Assembly (NCBI GenBank): GCA_003833135.1
Contig: QZLH01000025.1
Span: 92,544-110,581, forward strand
Length of the DNA stretch: 18,038 nucleotides
Origin: Oehlia diaphana
Taxonomy: Eukaryota; Glomeromycota; Glomeromycetes; Glomerales; Glomeraceae
Direction: 5' to 3'
In this document: positions 1 to 8,509 of the stretch, one piece after another
Position numbering within the stretch: the stretch's first letter is position 1
Layout of the letters: each line of letters begins with the position of its first letter
Position numbers and translations under genes: made by a program
Notes under the pieces: generated by a model
What the model was told of the DNA's origin: nothing
Databases searched by the model: none
The model's input: the letters and a program-made list of their open reading frames with translations, nothing else

Positions 1-126
1 TTTTAAGACCTCTCCCAAAATATTTACCTCTTTAGCCTAAAACTAGTAGAAGGAGTTTCTAGAAAAAAAATAGGAAAAAAATATTATAAAGTTAGTTTAT
101 TAAAAAAAAAAAAAAAAAAAAAAAAA
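1..126 (+). repeat. Dispersed repeat with poly(A) tail, left copy
   Basis: The first 101 bases plus the following A run (102-126, 25 A) recur without a visible mismatch at 17563-17677, in the same orientation. Both copies end in poly(A) (25 A here, 14 A in the other), and the flanking sequence then diverges. A shared 3' segment ending in a variable A tail is typical of non-LTR retroelement or retroposed transcript ends; that identity is inference. No coding potential is seen. The copy begins at base 1, so its true 5' extent is unknown. Confidence 0.85.
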
Positions 127-1008
127 CGTGATTCTTTAAAAAAAAAAAAAAAAAAAAAAAATGACGATCGTGTACGTAATCATGTACGTGAAAAAGATAA
201 GCGTAATCATTTATTAATAATTTATTTACTACTAGCAGTCACCCACCCGTTCTTTGTACCGGACCAATGATTTTGTTTAAATAAAAAAATTTAGTATTAT
301 AATGTAATACTAAGTAAATTAAAGATGGTTACAGTAGTTGTTGTTTATAGTTAGGAATTTAATATGGTAATAATTAGTCAATAAAAAATAATAAAATAAT
401 AGCAATTTATATTAACGAGTGTAGAATGAAATTCGGATTAGGAATTGTGAAAAAATAATTATCAATAAAAATTGATTGATTTTTTAGAAGTATTTTCGAA
501 AAACTTTATGATAATACTACAAATATTTTTATTAATCAATTGTAAATTTTATAATTATTTCTTATTATTTTATATTATTACGTCAATCTTAAACTTATAA
601 CCAACCTAGGAAAAATATTTGAACAATCAAATGTATTAGAATATTATTATTTTTTTGATACTCATTTTACTCGATAAATTATTAATTTAACTAAACCATT
701 TGAATTAAAATCTTTATTAAAAATCTGGTGATTATTTAGAGAATTTCGAATATGGATTTGGTTAGGTTATAATAATCCATTATTAAATCATCAATTTCTT
801 CAATTAATTAATTATAAAATATTGTAAAAATATTTTTTTGATTTTATGAATTTGAAAATCAACCTATTTATCCGACATTCAATTTAATTGGAAAATCTTC
901 TATCAACGTCAGTCAATTTTCCTACATACATTGATTTTTTAAAAAAATAATAATTTTGTATATATACTTAATATAATATTTTATTTCTTTATTTAATAAT
1001 AAAAAAAA
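127..1008. other. AT-rich gene-free DNA
   Basis: No supportable gene is present. A second A tract of about 22 bases lies near 139-161. A small GC-richer patch at 231-265 carries a short 5S-rRNA-like string on the - strand (see findings). Around 720-900 there are short open stretches in different frames, such as one reading WLFREFRIWIWLGYNNPLL, broken by frequent stops. This could be long-decayed coding DNA, but I do not recognise a family. Confidence 0.5.
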
Positions 1009-1385
1009 TCGAAAGAAAAAAAAAATTAAAAAAAAATTTGGGGGAAAGAAAAAGGATAAAGAAAGAAATCGGGTTAAAAAAAAGGAAAAAAAGGTATCTG
1101 AGAAAAAAAAAAAATAAGTACCGAAAAAAAATTTCGAAAAAAAAGGACAATATTTCAGTTCAAAAAAAGTGAAAAATAAAATTAAAAAAATAACAATACG
1201 GTCTAAAAAAAAAAGATCGAAAAAAAATAATATAGGTCTTAAAAGACTGAAACAATAGGATTATTTAACAGTTTGGGAAAAAAAGTAAAACGTAAATGGG
1301 AAAAGAATAAGAAAATAATTTCTCGGTTTGAAAAAAAAAACTAAACCGAAAGAAGAAAAAGGAGAAAAAATTTTTTTACGTTTAA
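1009..1385. repeat. Purine-skewed A/G low-complexity tract
   Basis: The + strand is almost entirely A and G in runs of 6-15 bases, with isolated pyrimidines, including GGGGG and repeated GAAAAAAA-type runs. There is no fixed unit length, so it is not a simple satellite. No reading frame of useful length crosses it. Similar but weaker A-rich DNA recurs at about 1840-2020. Confidence 0.7.
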
Positions 1386-2090
1386 TAATCAAAAAAATTC
1401 CGATTAAGGTAAAATTTCATCAACTGAAATTGGATTAGTTAATTGAAATGCATACATATCGAATAGTTTTTGACCATAAATAGATCAGGCGGTGGTATGT
1501 TATGTCATGAGTTTTAATTATGGGATTTCAAGTTACATAATTCAAATTAATTATGTGGAGACTAATCCAAACATCAGACAAATTTTAATTCTATAGATTT
1601 ATCAAAAAATTTATTATAGATTTAATTACAAAATTATTAATATTGTTATTTATCTATATAGTTAAAAATAATCTCACTAAAAAAAAAAATTCGTTATTAT
1701 CAAAAAAAAAAATAATTTTCATGCGAATTTATTAGTCGGAAACAAAAATATCCATTGACTAAATCTCTTAACATCAAAAAGCTGTAAGATATAGTTCTAA
1801 TCTGATTATAGTCTTGACCAAAACCAAAAAGAATAAACAATATTTTTTGGGTATAAAAAATTCCAAAATTTTGATAAATTCCGATTAAAAAAAATCCCCT
1901 AAAAAAAATTCAATAAAAATAAAACAAAAAATAAATTTTAGTTAAGTTAACCAAAAGAAACAATAATAATAAAAAGAGGGATAAAAAAATTAATAAAAAA
2001 AAAGACCAAAAGGTATCACTATTCAAATTATTTATACAGGGTATTCTAAATATGACAAAATTTTAATTAGATAGATGAATTTTTCTAACT
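1386..2090. other. AT-rich gene-free DNA
   Basis: No gene can be supported. The - strand of about 1430-1560 has an unusually long open run for this region (fragments such as NPIIKTHDITYHRLIYLW), interrupted by stops and with no start. It might be a relic of a coding sequence. The rest is A-rich spacer. Confidence 0.4.
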
Positions 2091-2210
2091 ATCACCGGAG
2101 GTGATGATCACCGGTGACTGAAATTATGACGATCGACCAGCATTATAAAAATATAGTGCCGGTAAAAATTGATAATTCTGGCCAACGGTGATGATAACCC
2201 CTGGTGATTT
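2091..2210. mobile_element. Short palindromic (MITE-like) element
   Basis: The left end (2091-2118) begins ATCACCGGAGGTGATGATCA and contains the perfect palindrome TCACCGGTGA at 2108-2117. The right end (about 2182-2210), read on the other strand, begins ATCACCAGGGGTTATCATCA and pairs with the left end at roughly 21-22 of 28 positions. The inverted similarity continues a few bases inward. At about 120 bp, with no coding capacity and an imperfect terminal inverted repeat, it fits a miniature inverted-repeat element or a foldable regulatory repeat. No clear target-site duplication was found. Confidence 0.55.
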
Positions 2211-2661
2211 GATGTAAAAATCAATAAAGAAAATAATTTATTTTTTCCTTTTTATTTCTTTTTTTTTAATTTAAAAAAACAATGTTATTTATTCTTTTAC
2301 CATTATCGGTTAAATAAAAAAAACAATGGGAGATTTCGGTAAATGTCAATCATTATGTAATCAAGTTTTCCCGTTCAAAGTTAAAAAAAATTCGGACAAA
2401 TGTTATAGGATTGATATATCTATGAATAAATAATGAATTATTTTTTTACAAATATAATAATTACATCAAAATATTTGATCATAAAAAAATGATTCTACTT
2501 ATTTATGAAGAAATGTTGACTTCATTTTTTAATTTAATAACACTCACAAAAAAAAATATTTAATATCTCTTTTTTAAAAAAAAAGAAAAAAAAAGTCGTT
2601 TAAGTAAAAATATTAGTAAAAAAAAATATCTATTCCTTACATAAAAAAATAAATAAATACT
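2211..2661. other. AT-rich spacer
   Basis: No gene, RNA or clear repeat is seen apart from poly(A) and poly(T) runs. It lies between the palindromic element and the decayed two-exon gene, so any promoter of that gene would lie here. None is recognisable. Confidence 0.5.
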
Positions 2662-3240
2662 ATGCCAGCAACTCACTTTAATTTGTGTAATTCATTCAAT
2701 TGTTGAACGAGAAAGTAATAATTTTATTATAAAAGAAACTATTGGTAATATGAGAAAAGAAGATAACACAATAATGAATTTAAAAATAATTGCCTTTTTT
2801 CCAAAAAATCCATCAGTTCCGAAATGGATTTCCGATTGCATCTGGTGATGTAATTAGGTTTACAAGAAAATTTATTCTTAATGAGGAACCTCCTCATGAT
2901 AATGATATTTTGGAGGTAATTTTTAATGTATTATTTATGTAAAAAAAAAAATAATAATAATACCCAAAGAAAATAATTATTAATTCTTTTTTTTTTAAAA
3001 AAAAAAAAAAATTAGATGCCAGCTAATACAGGTGATCATTTGAACCTTACAAAAGATAATCTTCCGATTAGTTCAATCTCTGTTTTTCTCATTGGTTATG
3101 TTATAAGACAAGTACAAGATGATGATTTATTTAAAAGTATCAAACTTAATGTTAATGAAGGGAAATGTTGCTGACAAATTTAATATAAAATGTGATACTT
3201 AAAAGCGGATGAGAGAATTGATAAAAAATCCTTTAATTAA
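2662..3240 (+). pseudogene. Decayed two-exon gene, unknown family
   Basis: A start-like ATG at 2662 opens a frame that stops at 2704. The coding signal shifts to a second frame from about 2678 (IVERESNNFIIKETIGNMRK, then a segment ending PSVPKWISDCIW and a stop). It shifts again from 2838 (ASGDVIRFTRKFILNEEPPH) up to a GT at 2916. An A/T-rich intron with GT-AG ends fits 2916-3015 in phase 0, and the frame resumes at 3016 (MPANTGDHLNLTKDNLPISS onward) until a stop at about 3171. Further recognisable sequence (YLKADERIDKKSFN) follows in yet another frame. Several frameshifts indicate a pseudogene. The family is unknown to me; GDVIRFTRKF is vaguely OB-fold-like, which is only a guess. Confidence 0.6.
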
Positions 3241-3445
3241 TATTTTCTACATTATTACAAACATAGAACATAAATATACAACTCACAATAAATAACATAT
3301 TAACTGAAAAAATATCAAAGACCTGACGCCGCCCTGATTTATTTTTAAAAATCTAAAAAACGCGGTATGAAAAATTTTTCAATGTTACACAAAAATGATG
3401 TGGCGTTATTATTATCGCAATCACGTGAAAATAGATTAGTAATCA
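3241..3445. other. Spacer upstream of first SLR gene
   Basis: An AT-rich spacer with a short GC patch (GACGCCGCC near 3325). An ATG at 3367 is in frame with the downstream SLR gene. It would add 53 residues with no counterpart in the paralogues and would read through the promoter-like box, so I treat this stretch as non-coding. Confidence 0.5.
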
Positions 3446-3480
3446 CTGCATGCAGTACTACAGTGCTGTACATTCAAATG
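3446..3480 (+). promoter_or_regulatory. Divergent copy of the array promoter box
   Basis: Contains GCAGTACTACAGTGCTGTACATTCAAATG, matching in order the GCAGTAC...GTACATCCAAAT arrangement seen before the other SLR genes. The AATAAATATGC half is replaced by an A-rich run. It ends 45 bases before the chosen ATG, close to the spacing of the - strand paralogue. Its role as core promoter is inferred from conservation between copies. Confidence 0.45.
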
Positions 3481-3525
3481 AAAAAAAAAAATGGTCTCAT
3501 TATATTTTTCTTTTTTGTATTCACG

Positions 3526-4548
3526 ATGTCTGATAATACTGAAATACAAGCTGCTTATAAACATTGTCAGGAAGATAATCATCATCCTGAGTTATCAAAT
3601 AAACGGAAATTAACTCTAACTTTGGATAATGTAGAAATTAAAAATTTTTTTTGGGTAGATATAAATGAAATGAAGCCTACAACTCAAGATATTAAAGAAA
3701 ATATTTTTGAAGAAGATTTATGTATTGTAGTTGATGAATTAATTAATCGTTATTTTGAAGAAACGAATAAAGGAAAAGAAGCAAGAGTAAGAAAACAATT
3801 TGTTCTTGATTATTTTAATGATTACAAAATTAACTTACAAGAAATCTATCAATGGCTTCTGAATAATCAAACTTGTTCAAATTCTATTTATTTACTTGGA
3901 TATTTTAATTATCATGGAATTAATGTTGAAGTTAATAAGAAAAATGCACTTAAATTATATCAAAAAGCAGCAGAATTGGAAAATATTGTAGCACAATTTG
4001 ATCTTTCTTATATGTATATTTGTATCGAAAAAGATTATAATAAAGCTTTTAATTTATCTAAAAAATTATCTGAAAAAAAATATCCATGTGGAATAAATAG
4101 ATTGGGTTATTGTTATGAAAAAGGAATTGGAACCGAAATCAATAATCAAAAGACGTTTGAATTATATAAAATGGCAGCCGATTTAGGAAATGCAAATGGA
4201 ATAAATAACTTAGGATATTGCTATGAAAAAGGAATTGGGACTGAAATTAATGAAAAAAGGGCATTTGAATTATATTATAAAGTAGCAGATTTAGGGGAAT
4301 CTTTTGGAATAAATCACTTGGGTAATTGCTATTTTAGTGGGATTGGAACTTTAGTTAATTTTCAAAAAGCATTTGAATCATATCAAAAAGCAGCAAATTT
4401 GAATTATGATGTAGCACAATATAATCTTGCTTTGATGTATGAAAATGGGTATGGAACTAAGAAAAATATAAATAATGCAATTTATTGGTACAAAAAATCT
4501 GCCAAACAAGGATATGAAAATGCACAGATTAGATTAAATAACCTTTAA
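3526..4548 (+). CDS. Sel1-like-repeat protein (SLR copy 1)
   Basis: An intronless gene for a 340-residue protein. The ATG at 3526 (MSDNTEIQAAYKHCQ) was chosen because two paralogues in this window start with the same MSDN(I/T)E.QA sequence. The frame is open back to an ATG at 3367, but that extension overlaps promoter-like DNA. Residues about 40-117 form the array's conserved N-terminal segment (NFF..., TTQDI..., EEDL.IVVDELI, RKQFVLDYFN, INLQEIY.WLLNNQTCSNS). Residues about 118-330 hold six Sel1 repeats with the family pattern LG.CYE.GIGT...N.QKAFELY.KAADLG; repeat 2 is degenerate and lacks the GT glycine. Sel1 repeats are alpha-helical pairs that bind partner proteins. No signal peptide, membrane segment or catalytic domain is visible. 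The C-terminal repeats most resemble those of the - strand copy at 12412-13485. The cellular role is unknown. Confidence 0.85.
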   Translation: MSDNTEIQAAYKHCQEDNHHPELSNKRKLTLTLDNVEIKNFFWVDINEMKPTTQDIKENIFEEDLCIVVDELINRYFEETNKGKEARVRKQFVLDYFNDYKINLQEIYQWLLNNQTCSNSIYLLGYFNYHGINVEVNKKNALKLYQKAAELENIVAQFDLSYMYICIEKDYNKAFNLSKKLSEKKYPCGINRLGYCYEKGIGTEINNQKTFELYKMAADLGNANGINNLGYCYEKGIGTEINEKRAFELYYKVADLGESFGINHLGNCYFSGIGTLVNFQKAFESYQKAANLNYDVAQYNLALMYENGYGTKKNINNAIYWYKKSAKQGYENAQIRLNNL

Positions 4549-5695
4549 AAAATTAATTAGAATTTTATGTTATATTTTATATTTATTGTATAAATCTATC
4601 ATGGAAAAAATCCTGGGGAGTGGTGTATTATTTTGAGATGCATGTGACAATTTGAATTTATATAATTGTTATTTTAATATAAGTCTATTATTGCATATTA
4701 CGTTATATACACGTATAAAAAAAAGTAATAGTATATAAATAAAATGTATGCAAAATATTGTAATTTAGCATGAAATCGATTATTTAGAAAAAATTGTTAC
4801 ATTATTAAATTGCCCATTTGGGATAACAGGATTCATGATCAATATATGAATTCGGGATATTGGAATTCATTGATGTTCGAGTTTCAGCAAATGTTACAGT
4901 TCTGGAAGTGGACATTCGGAAAACTTTGCTGCAATAATCTAAACAATATTTCTATTTAAAATAAAATTAATACGTTATACAAATCAAATTATACCCTTTC
5001 TTAATCACTAATTCTTCACATTACATATTAAAACTATTTGTAATATATAGTTGGATATTTTTCAACAATTCAATTCAGCAATTAAATATACTTGTGATAC
5101 GTCAAATTTTTTCGAAAATTTACGTAATGTCGCGATATCCATAGTATATATTATACATGTGAGTAAAAATTTCGTCCTCATGATAAACGCTCCAAAGGAA
5201 AGTCATCAGGTCTGAAGAAACTTACGCCAAACGTTAGAGTTTTGTCCACTTGTAGAAATTTCGATCGACCTGGAATTTTCGTCAATGTTATATAAAAGTT
5301 TTTGTAAAATACAGAACAATTTAATCTATTATAATTTCACATTCAGAATTTATAACAAAATTTCTAAATTTCTAACTTCTTAGATAAAAATAAAATTAAA
5401 GTATAATAAATAAAAACAACTTTCTTTAGAATTAAATTAAATCTCATTATTACATGATAATTAAACTCTAGGCGACGTGTGTTTGCATGAGTTAAAAAAT
5501 ACCACGATTCCAAAGCAAAGACATCTGTAACTTATTTAGATCTCAGATAAATTGGGCCAGGTCTGCAGCAGCTTCTATAATTTCCGCTAAATCTTTAAAA
5601 ATTCGGCCATATATTAAAATTTAGATATATGATTTTTTTTTGTTACAGTATATTAAAAATTATGTTCATTAATAAATAATGAATCGACATACTAA
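4549..5695. other. Intergenic spacer between SLR copies 1 and 2
   Basis: No gene is seen. A small inverted repeat lies at 4838-4874: ATGAATTC at 4846-4853 pairs with GAATTCAT at 4863-4870, and the pairing extends outward (ATCAAT with ATTGAT). Two loosely similar strings, CCAAAGGAAAGTCATC (about 5190) and CCAAAGCAAAGACATC (about 5510), occur once each. The last 50 bases resemble the flank before SLR copy 4 (TAATAAATAATG then an ATATGTCGT-like stretch). Confidence 0.5.
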
Positions 5696-5790
5696 CTGCG
5701 GTGACACAAACAAAATTAATCTACGTGGCTAAATTAATTGCCATTCTCAGAACGCCAATACTGCAGTACTACTGTACATCCAAATAAATA
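5696..5790 (+). promoter_or_regulatory. Two-part SLR array promoter (copy 2)
   Basis: Box A, CTGCGGTGACACAAA, lies at 5696-5710. Box B region, GCAGTACTACTGTACATCC followed by AAATAAATA, lies at 5763-5790. Both boxes recur in this order before the SLR genes at 7359 and 10108, and in diverged form on the - strand before the gene ending at 12412. The box B AT core may act as a TATA-like element; function is inferred from conservation only. Confidence 0.6.
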
Positions 5791-5915
5791 AGTAAGTTGT
5801 GTAAAAATTTAGTCATAGTATTTCACTTTCAACCCTCAGAATCATTATTAATAACACCGCTTACGAATGTTATTATCAATTATCAAATAAACGACAGTTA
5901 ATTCAAAATTTGGAT

Positions 5916-6749
5916 ATGCTATCTCATATTACTCGAAATTTTTTTAAAATAAATATATCGGAAATAGAACCTACAACTCAAGATATTGAGAATATTTTCG
6001 ATGATGATTTAAATATCGTGATTGATAATTTGATTAATCTTTATTTTCAGGAAACGAATAAAGGAAAAGAAGAAAAAGTAAGAAAGAAATTTGTTCTTGA
6101 TTATTTTAATTATTATAAGATTAATTTGCAAAAAATGTATTATTGGCTTCTAAATAATCAAACTTGTTCAAATACTATCTATTTACTTGGATTTTTTAAT
6201 TATCATGGAATTGGAATTGATATTGATGAACAAAATGCATTTGAATTATATCAAAAAGCAGCTGATTTAGGAAATATTGTAGTTCAATACGATCTTGCTA
6301 ATATGTATTTTTATGGGAAAGGTGTTGATAAGGATTATGATAAAGCTTTTGAATTATCTAAAAAGTTATCAGAAAAAAAATATTCATGTGGACTAAATAG
6401 GTTAGGATATTGTTACGAATATGGTATTGGAACTAACGTTAACGGACAAAAAGCATTTGAATTATATCAAAAAGCGGCAGAATTAGGAAATGTAATTGGA
6501 ATATATAACTTGGGACGTTGTTATAAGAATGGATTTGGAACCATTATTAATAAAAATAAGGCTTTTGAATCACTTCTAAAAGCAGTAAATTTAGGATATA
6601 ATGTAGCTCAACAAAATGTTGCCTGGATGTATGAAAAAGGATATGGAACTGAAAAAAATATGGATTTAGCAATTTATTGGTATAAGAAATCTGCTGAACA
6701 GGGGAATAAGCATTCTCAAAATAAATTGAACAAACTTTTAAATGAATGA
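5916..6749 (+). CDS. Sel1-like-repeat protein, N-terminally shortened (SLR copy 2)
   Basis: An intronless 277-residue protein. The frame is open upstream to a stop at 5802-5804. That stretch still encodes paralogue-like sequence (YYQLSNKRQLIQNLD, compare LSNKRKLTLTLD in copy 1) but has no ATG before 5916, so the ancestral MSDN start has been lost. Translation would begin at 5916 unless an upstream exon exists. Residues 1-81 are the conserved N-terminal segment (TTQDIENIFDDDL, VRKKFVLDYFN, YYWLLNNQTCSN). Five Sel1 repeats and a partial sixth follow, ending GNKHSQNKLNKLLNE. Repeats 4-5 (GIYNLGRCYKNGFGT; QQN...MYEKGYGTEKN) group it with the copies at 7359 and 10108. It is likely a helical scaffold with unknown partner; no enzymatic motif is present. 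Confidence 0.8.
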   Translation: MLSHITRNFFKINISEIEPTTQDIENIFDDDLNIVIDNLINLYFQETNKGKEEKVRKKFVLDYFNYYKINLQKMYYWLLNNQTCSNTIYLLGFFNYHGIGIDIDEQNAFELYQKAADLGNIVVQYDLANMYFYGKGVDKDYDKAFELSKKLSEKKYSCGLNRLGYCYEYGIGTNVNGQKAFELYQKAAELGNVIGIYNLGRCYKNGFGTIINKNKAFESLLKAVNLGYNVAQQNVAWMYEKGYGTEKNMDLAIYWYKKSAEQGNKHSQNKLNKLLNE

Positions 6750-7225
6750 ATGAATGAACTATACAGGTTTTATTGAAAAAGAAATTACTAGTTATTAAAC
6801 CAAAAAATAAATGCAAGTCTCTCGTTAACTTGTTTATTATGCCCAACTTCATGCGCTAGTAACTTCGAATTTAATTTAATTTCATGGGATTTGCGTGGAT
6901 AATTCATGGGAAGTTTAATTTATAAGTTCATTCTACACTTTTTAATTTTTATCAAATCGCTATATCATATGATATTTATTTTTACTTCAAAAACCGGGTA
7001 ATTAGAAATTAGCAATTTGGATTTAATTTTGTTATAGACTGTTTTCATTAGATTTTTAATTTGTAAATTATAACAAAATTTAACATTTTCAATAAATTGG
7101 TTTGTTATCTATGTGATTAAATAATGCTTATATTAAGTAAAAGTTATTTTTGTTATATAACTCCTTTATAAATGATGCATATGTTGTATTTATATAATGT
7201 TCTTATATAACATTGATACTTTAAA
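6750..7225 (+). repeat. Intergenic DNA with conserved upstream flank (array unit)
   Basis: From about 6970 this spacer aligns with the DNA upstream of SLR copy 4 (9361-9460 and 9728-9900), with the orphan flank at 11227-11510 and, on the - strand, with 15843-16158. Shared anchors are a (C/T)TTCAAA-TATCTGGGTAGTT-like string near 6985, then a TTTAATTTTGTTATA-like and CATTAGATTTT-like segment, and a later ATATGTTGT stretch. The flank belongs to the duplicated unit. The sequence before 6970 is ordinary AT-rich 3' flank with a (GAAT)4-like run at the stop codon. Confidence 0.6.
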
Positions 7226-7298
7226 CTGTGGTGACACAAAGTTAATCTGCAATAATGGTTCCACCGCATTGTTACATTCAAATAAATATGCAATATAA
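7226..7298 (+). promoter_or_regulatory. Two-part SLR array promoter (copy 3)
   Basis: Box A, CTGTGGTGACACAAA (7226-7240), and box B, TTACATTCAAATAAATATGC (7272-7291) followed by AATATAA. Box B ends 60 bases before the ATG at 7359, which carries the same TTTACA-ATG-TC context as the - strand paralogue's TTCACA-ATG-TC. Conserved spacing and sequence in independent copies support a core promoter role. Confidence 0.65.
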
Positions 7299-7358
7299 AA
7301 TTAGATTCTTTCATGATAACTTAAATTTTCGTTCACTTGTAAAAAATTACTATTTACA

Positions 7359-8444
7359 ATGTCAGATAATATTGAAATGCAAGCTGGATATGAAAATTAT
7401 CAAAATATTTATCCTAAATCATCAAATGAACAACAACTGACTCTAAATAATATGAATAATATTAATACACTGAATATTAATAATAATTCATTACATATAG
7501 AATTATCTCAAGTTAATCAAAATTTTTTTAAAGTAAATATATCAGAAAAAGAACCTTCAACTCAAGATATTGAAATAAATACTTTTGAAGAAGATTTAAA
7601 AACTATAGTTGATAATTTGGTTGATCTTTATTTCCAGGAAACAAATAAAGGGAATGAAGGAAGAGTAAAAAAGAAGGTCGTTCTTGATTATTTAAATAAT
7701 TACAAAATTAACTTACAAGAAATCTATCATTGGCTTCTAAATAATCAAATTTTTTCAAATTCCATTTATTTACTTGGATATTTTAATTATCAAGGACTTG
7801 GAGTTAACATTAACATGCAAAATGCATTTAAATTATATAAAAATGCAGCAGAGTTGAAAAATATTGCGGTTCAATATGATCTTGCTAATATGTATATAGA
7901 TGGGGAAGGTACTGATAAAGATTATGAAAAAGCTTTTGAATTATCCAAGAAATTAGCAGAAGGAAATTATACTTGCGGAATAAATTTGTTAGGATATTGT
8001 TATGAATATAATATTGGAACTGCAATTAATGAACAAAAAGCATTCGAATTTTACCAAAATGCAGCAAATTTAGAAAATACGTTTGGAGTATATAATTTAG
8101 GACGTTGCTATAAGAATGGATTTGGAACCGATGTTAATAAAAAAAAAGCATTTGAGTCATTTCAAAAGGCGACAAATTTAGGAAATGTATATGCAAGTTA
8201 CAGTTTAGGACGTTGTTATAAGAAGGGATTTGGAACTGATATTAATAAAAAAAAAGCATTTGAGTTATTTCAAAAACCAGCAAATATTGGATATAATATG
8301 GCTCAACAAAATCTTGCCCGGATGTATGAAAAAGGATATGGAACTGAAAAAAATATTGGTCTGGCAATTCATTGGTATAAAAAATCTGCTGAACAAGGGA
8401 ATAAATATTCTCAAAATAAATTGAACCTTCTCTTAAATGAATGA
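7359..8444 (+). CDS. Sel1-like-repeat protein (SLR copy 3)
   Basis: An intronless 361-residue protein, the longest of the array. The start MSDNIEMQAGYENYQ matches copies 1 and 5, which supports ATG 7359. An Asn-rich linker (residues about 27-48, NNMNNINTLNINNN) precedes the conserved helical segment (NFFKVN, STQDIE, VVLDYLNNYKINLQEIYHWL). In the usual NNQTCSNS the TC is replaced by IF. Six Sel1 repeats follow. Repeats 4 and 5 (GRCYKNGFGTDVNKKKAFES and GRCYKKGFGTDINKKKAFEL) come from a recent 108 bp in-frame duplication at 8096-8311, which explains one repeat more than copies 2 and 4. A Pro replaces the usual Ala in repeat 5 (FQKPANIG). A protein-protein interaction role is expected for Sel1 repeats; partner and pathway are unknown. 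Confidence 0.88.
   Translation: MSDNIEMQAGYENYQNIYPKSSNEQQLTLNNMNNINTLNINNNSLHIELSQVNQNFFKVNISEKEPSTQDIEINTFEEDLKTIVDNLVDLYFQETNKGNEGRVKKKVVLDYLNNYKINLQEIYHWLLNNQIFSNSIYLLGYFNYQGLGVNINMQNAFKLYKNAAELKNIAVQYDLANMYIDGEGTDKDYEKAFELSKKLAEGNYTCGINLLGYCYEYNIGTAINEQKAFEFYQNAANLENTFGVYNLGRCYKNGFGTDVNKKKAFESFQKATNLGNVYASYSLGRCYKKGFGTDINKKKAFELFQKPANIGYNMAQQNLARMYEKGYGTEKNIGLAIHWYKKSAEQGNKYSQNKLNLLLNE
8096..8311 (+). repeat. Tandem 108 bp duplication inside SLR copy 3
   Basis: TTTAGGACGTTG starts at 8096 and TTTAGGACGTTG again at 8204, an exact 108-base (36-codon) offset, one Sel1 repeat. About 70 of the first 80 bases match between the two units, far more than between other repeats of the same gene. 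This indicates a recent single-repeat expansion. Confidence 0.85.
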
Positions 8445-8509
8445 AATTAAATAGTAATTTTTAAGTATTATGAGAAAAAAAATTACTATTATTATAGATG
8501 GGTATATAG

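Noticed and set aside
3367..3525. 53-residue N-terminal extension of SLR copy 1
   Set aside because: It has no counterpart in the paralogues, overlaps the promoter-like box, and the conserved MSDN start lies at 3526.
5910..5915. Two extra codons (TTG GAT) before ATG 5916 of SLR copy 2
   Set aside because: It would require a TTG start; the first ATG is at 5916.
6547..6852. 101-codon open frame on - strand
   Set aside because: Antisense shadow of the 3' end of SLR copy 2 with no independent support.
7255..7440. 61-codon frame overlapping promoter and start of SLR copy 3
   Set aside because: Runs through promoter box B and out of frame into the SLR gene.
8230..8424. 64-codon frame inside SLR copy 3
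   Set aside because: Out-of-frame shadow of the Sel1 repeats.
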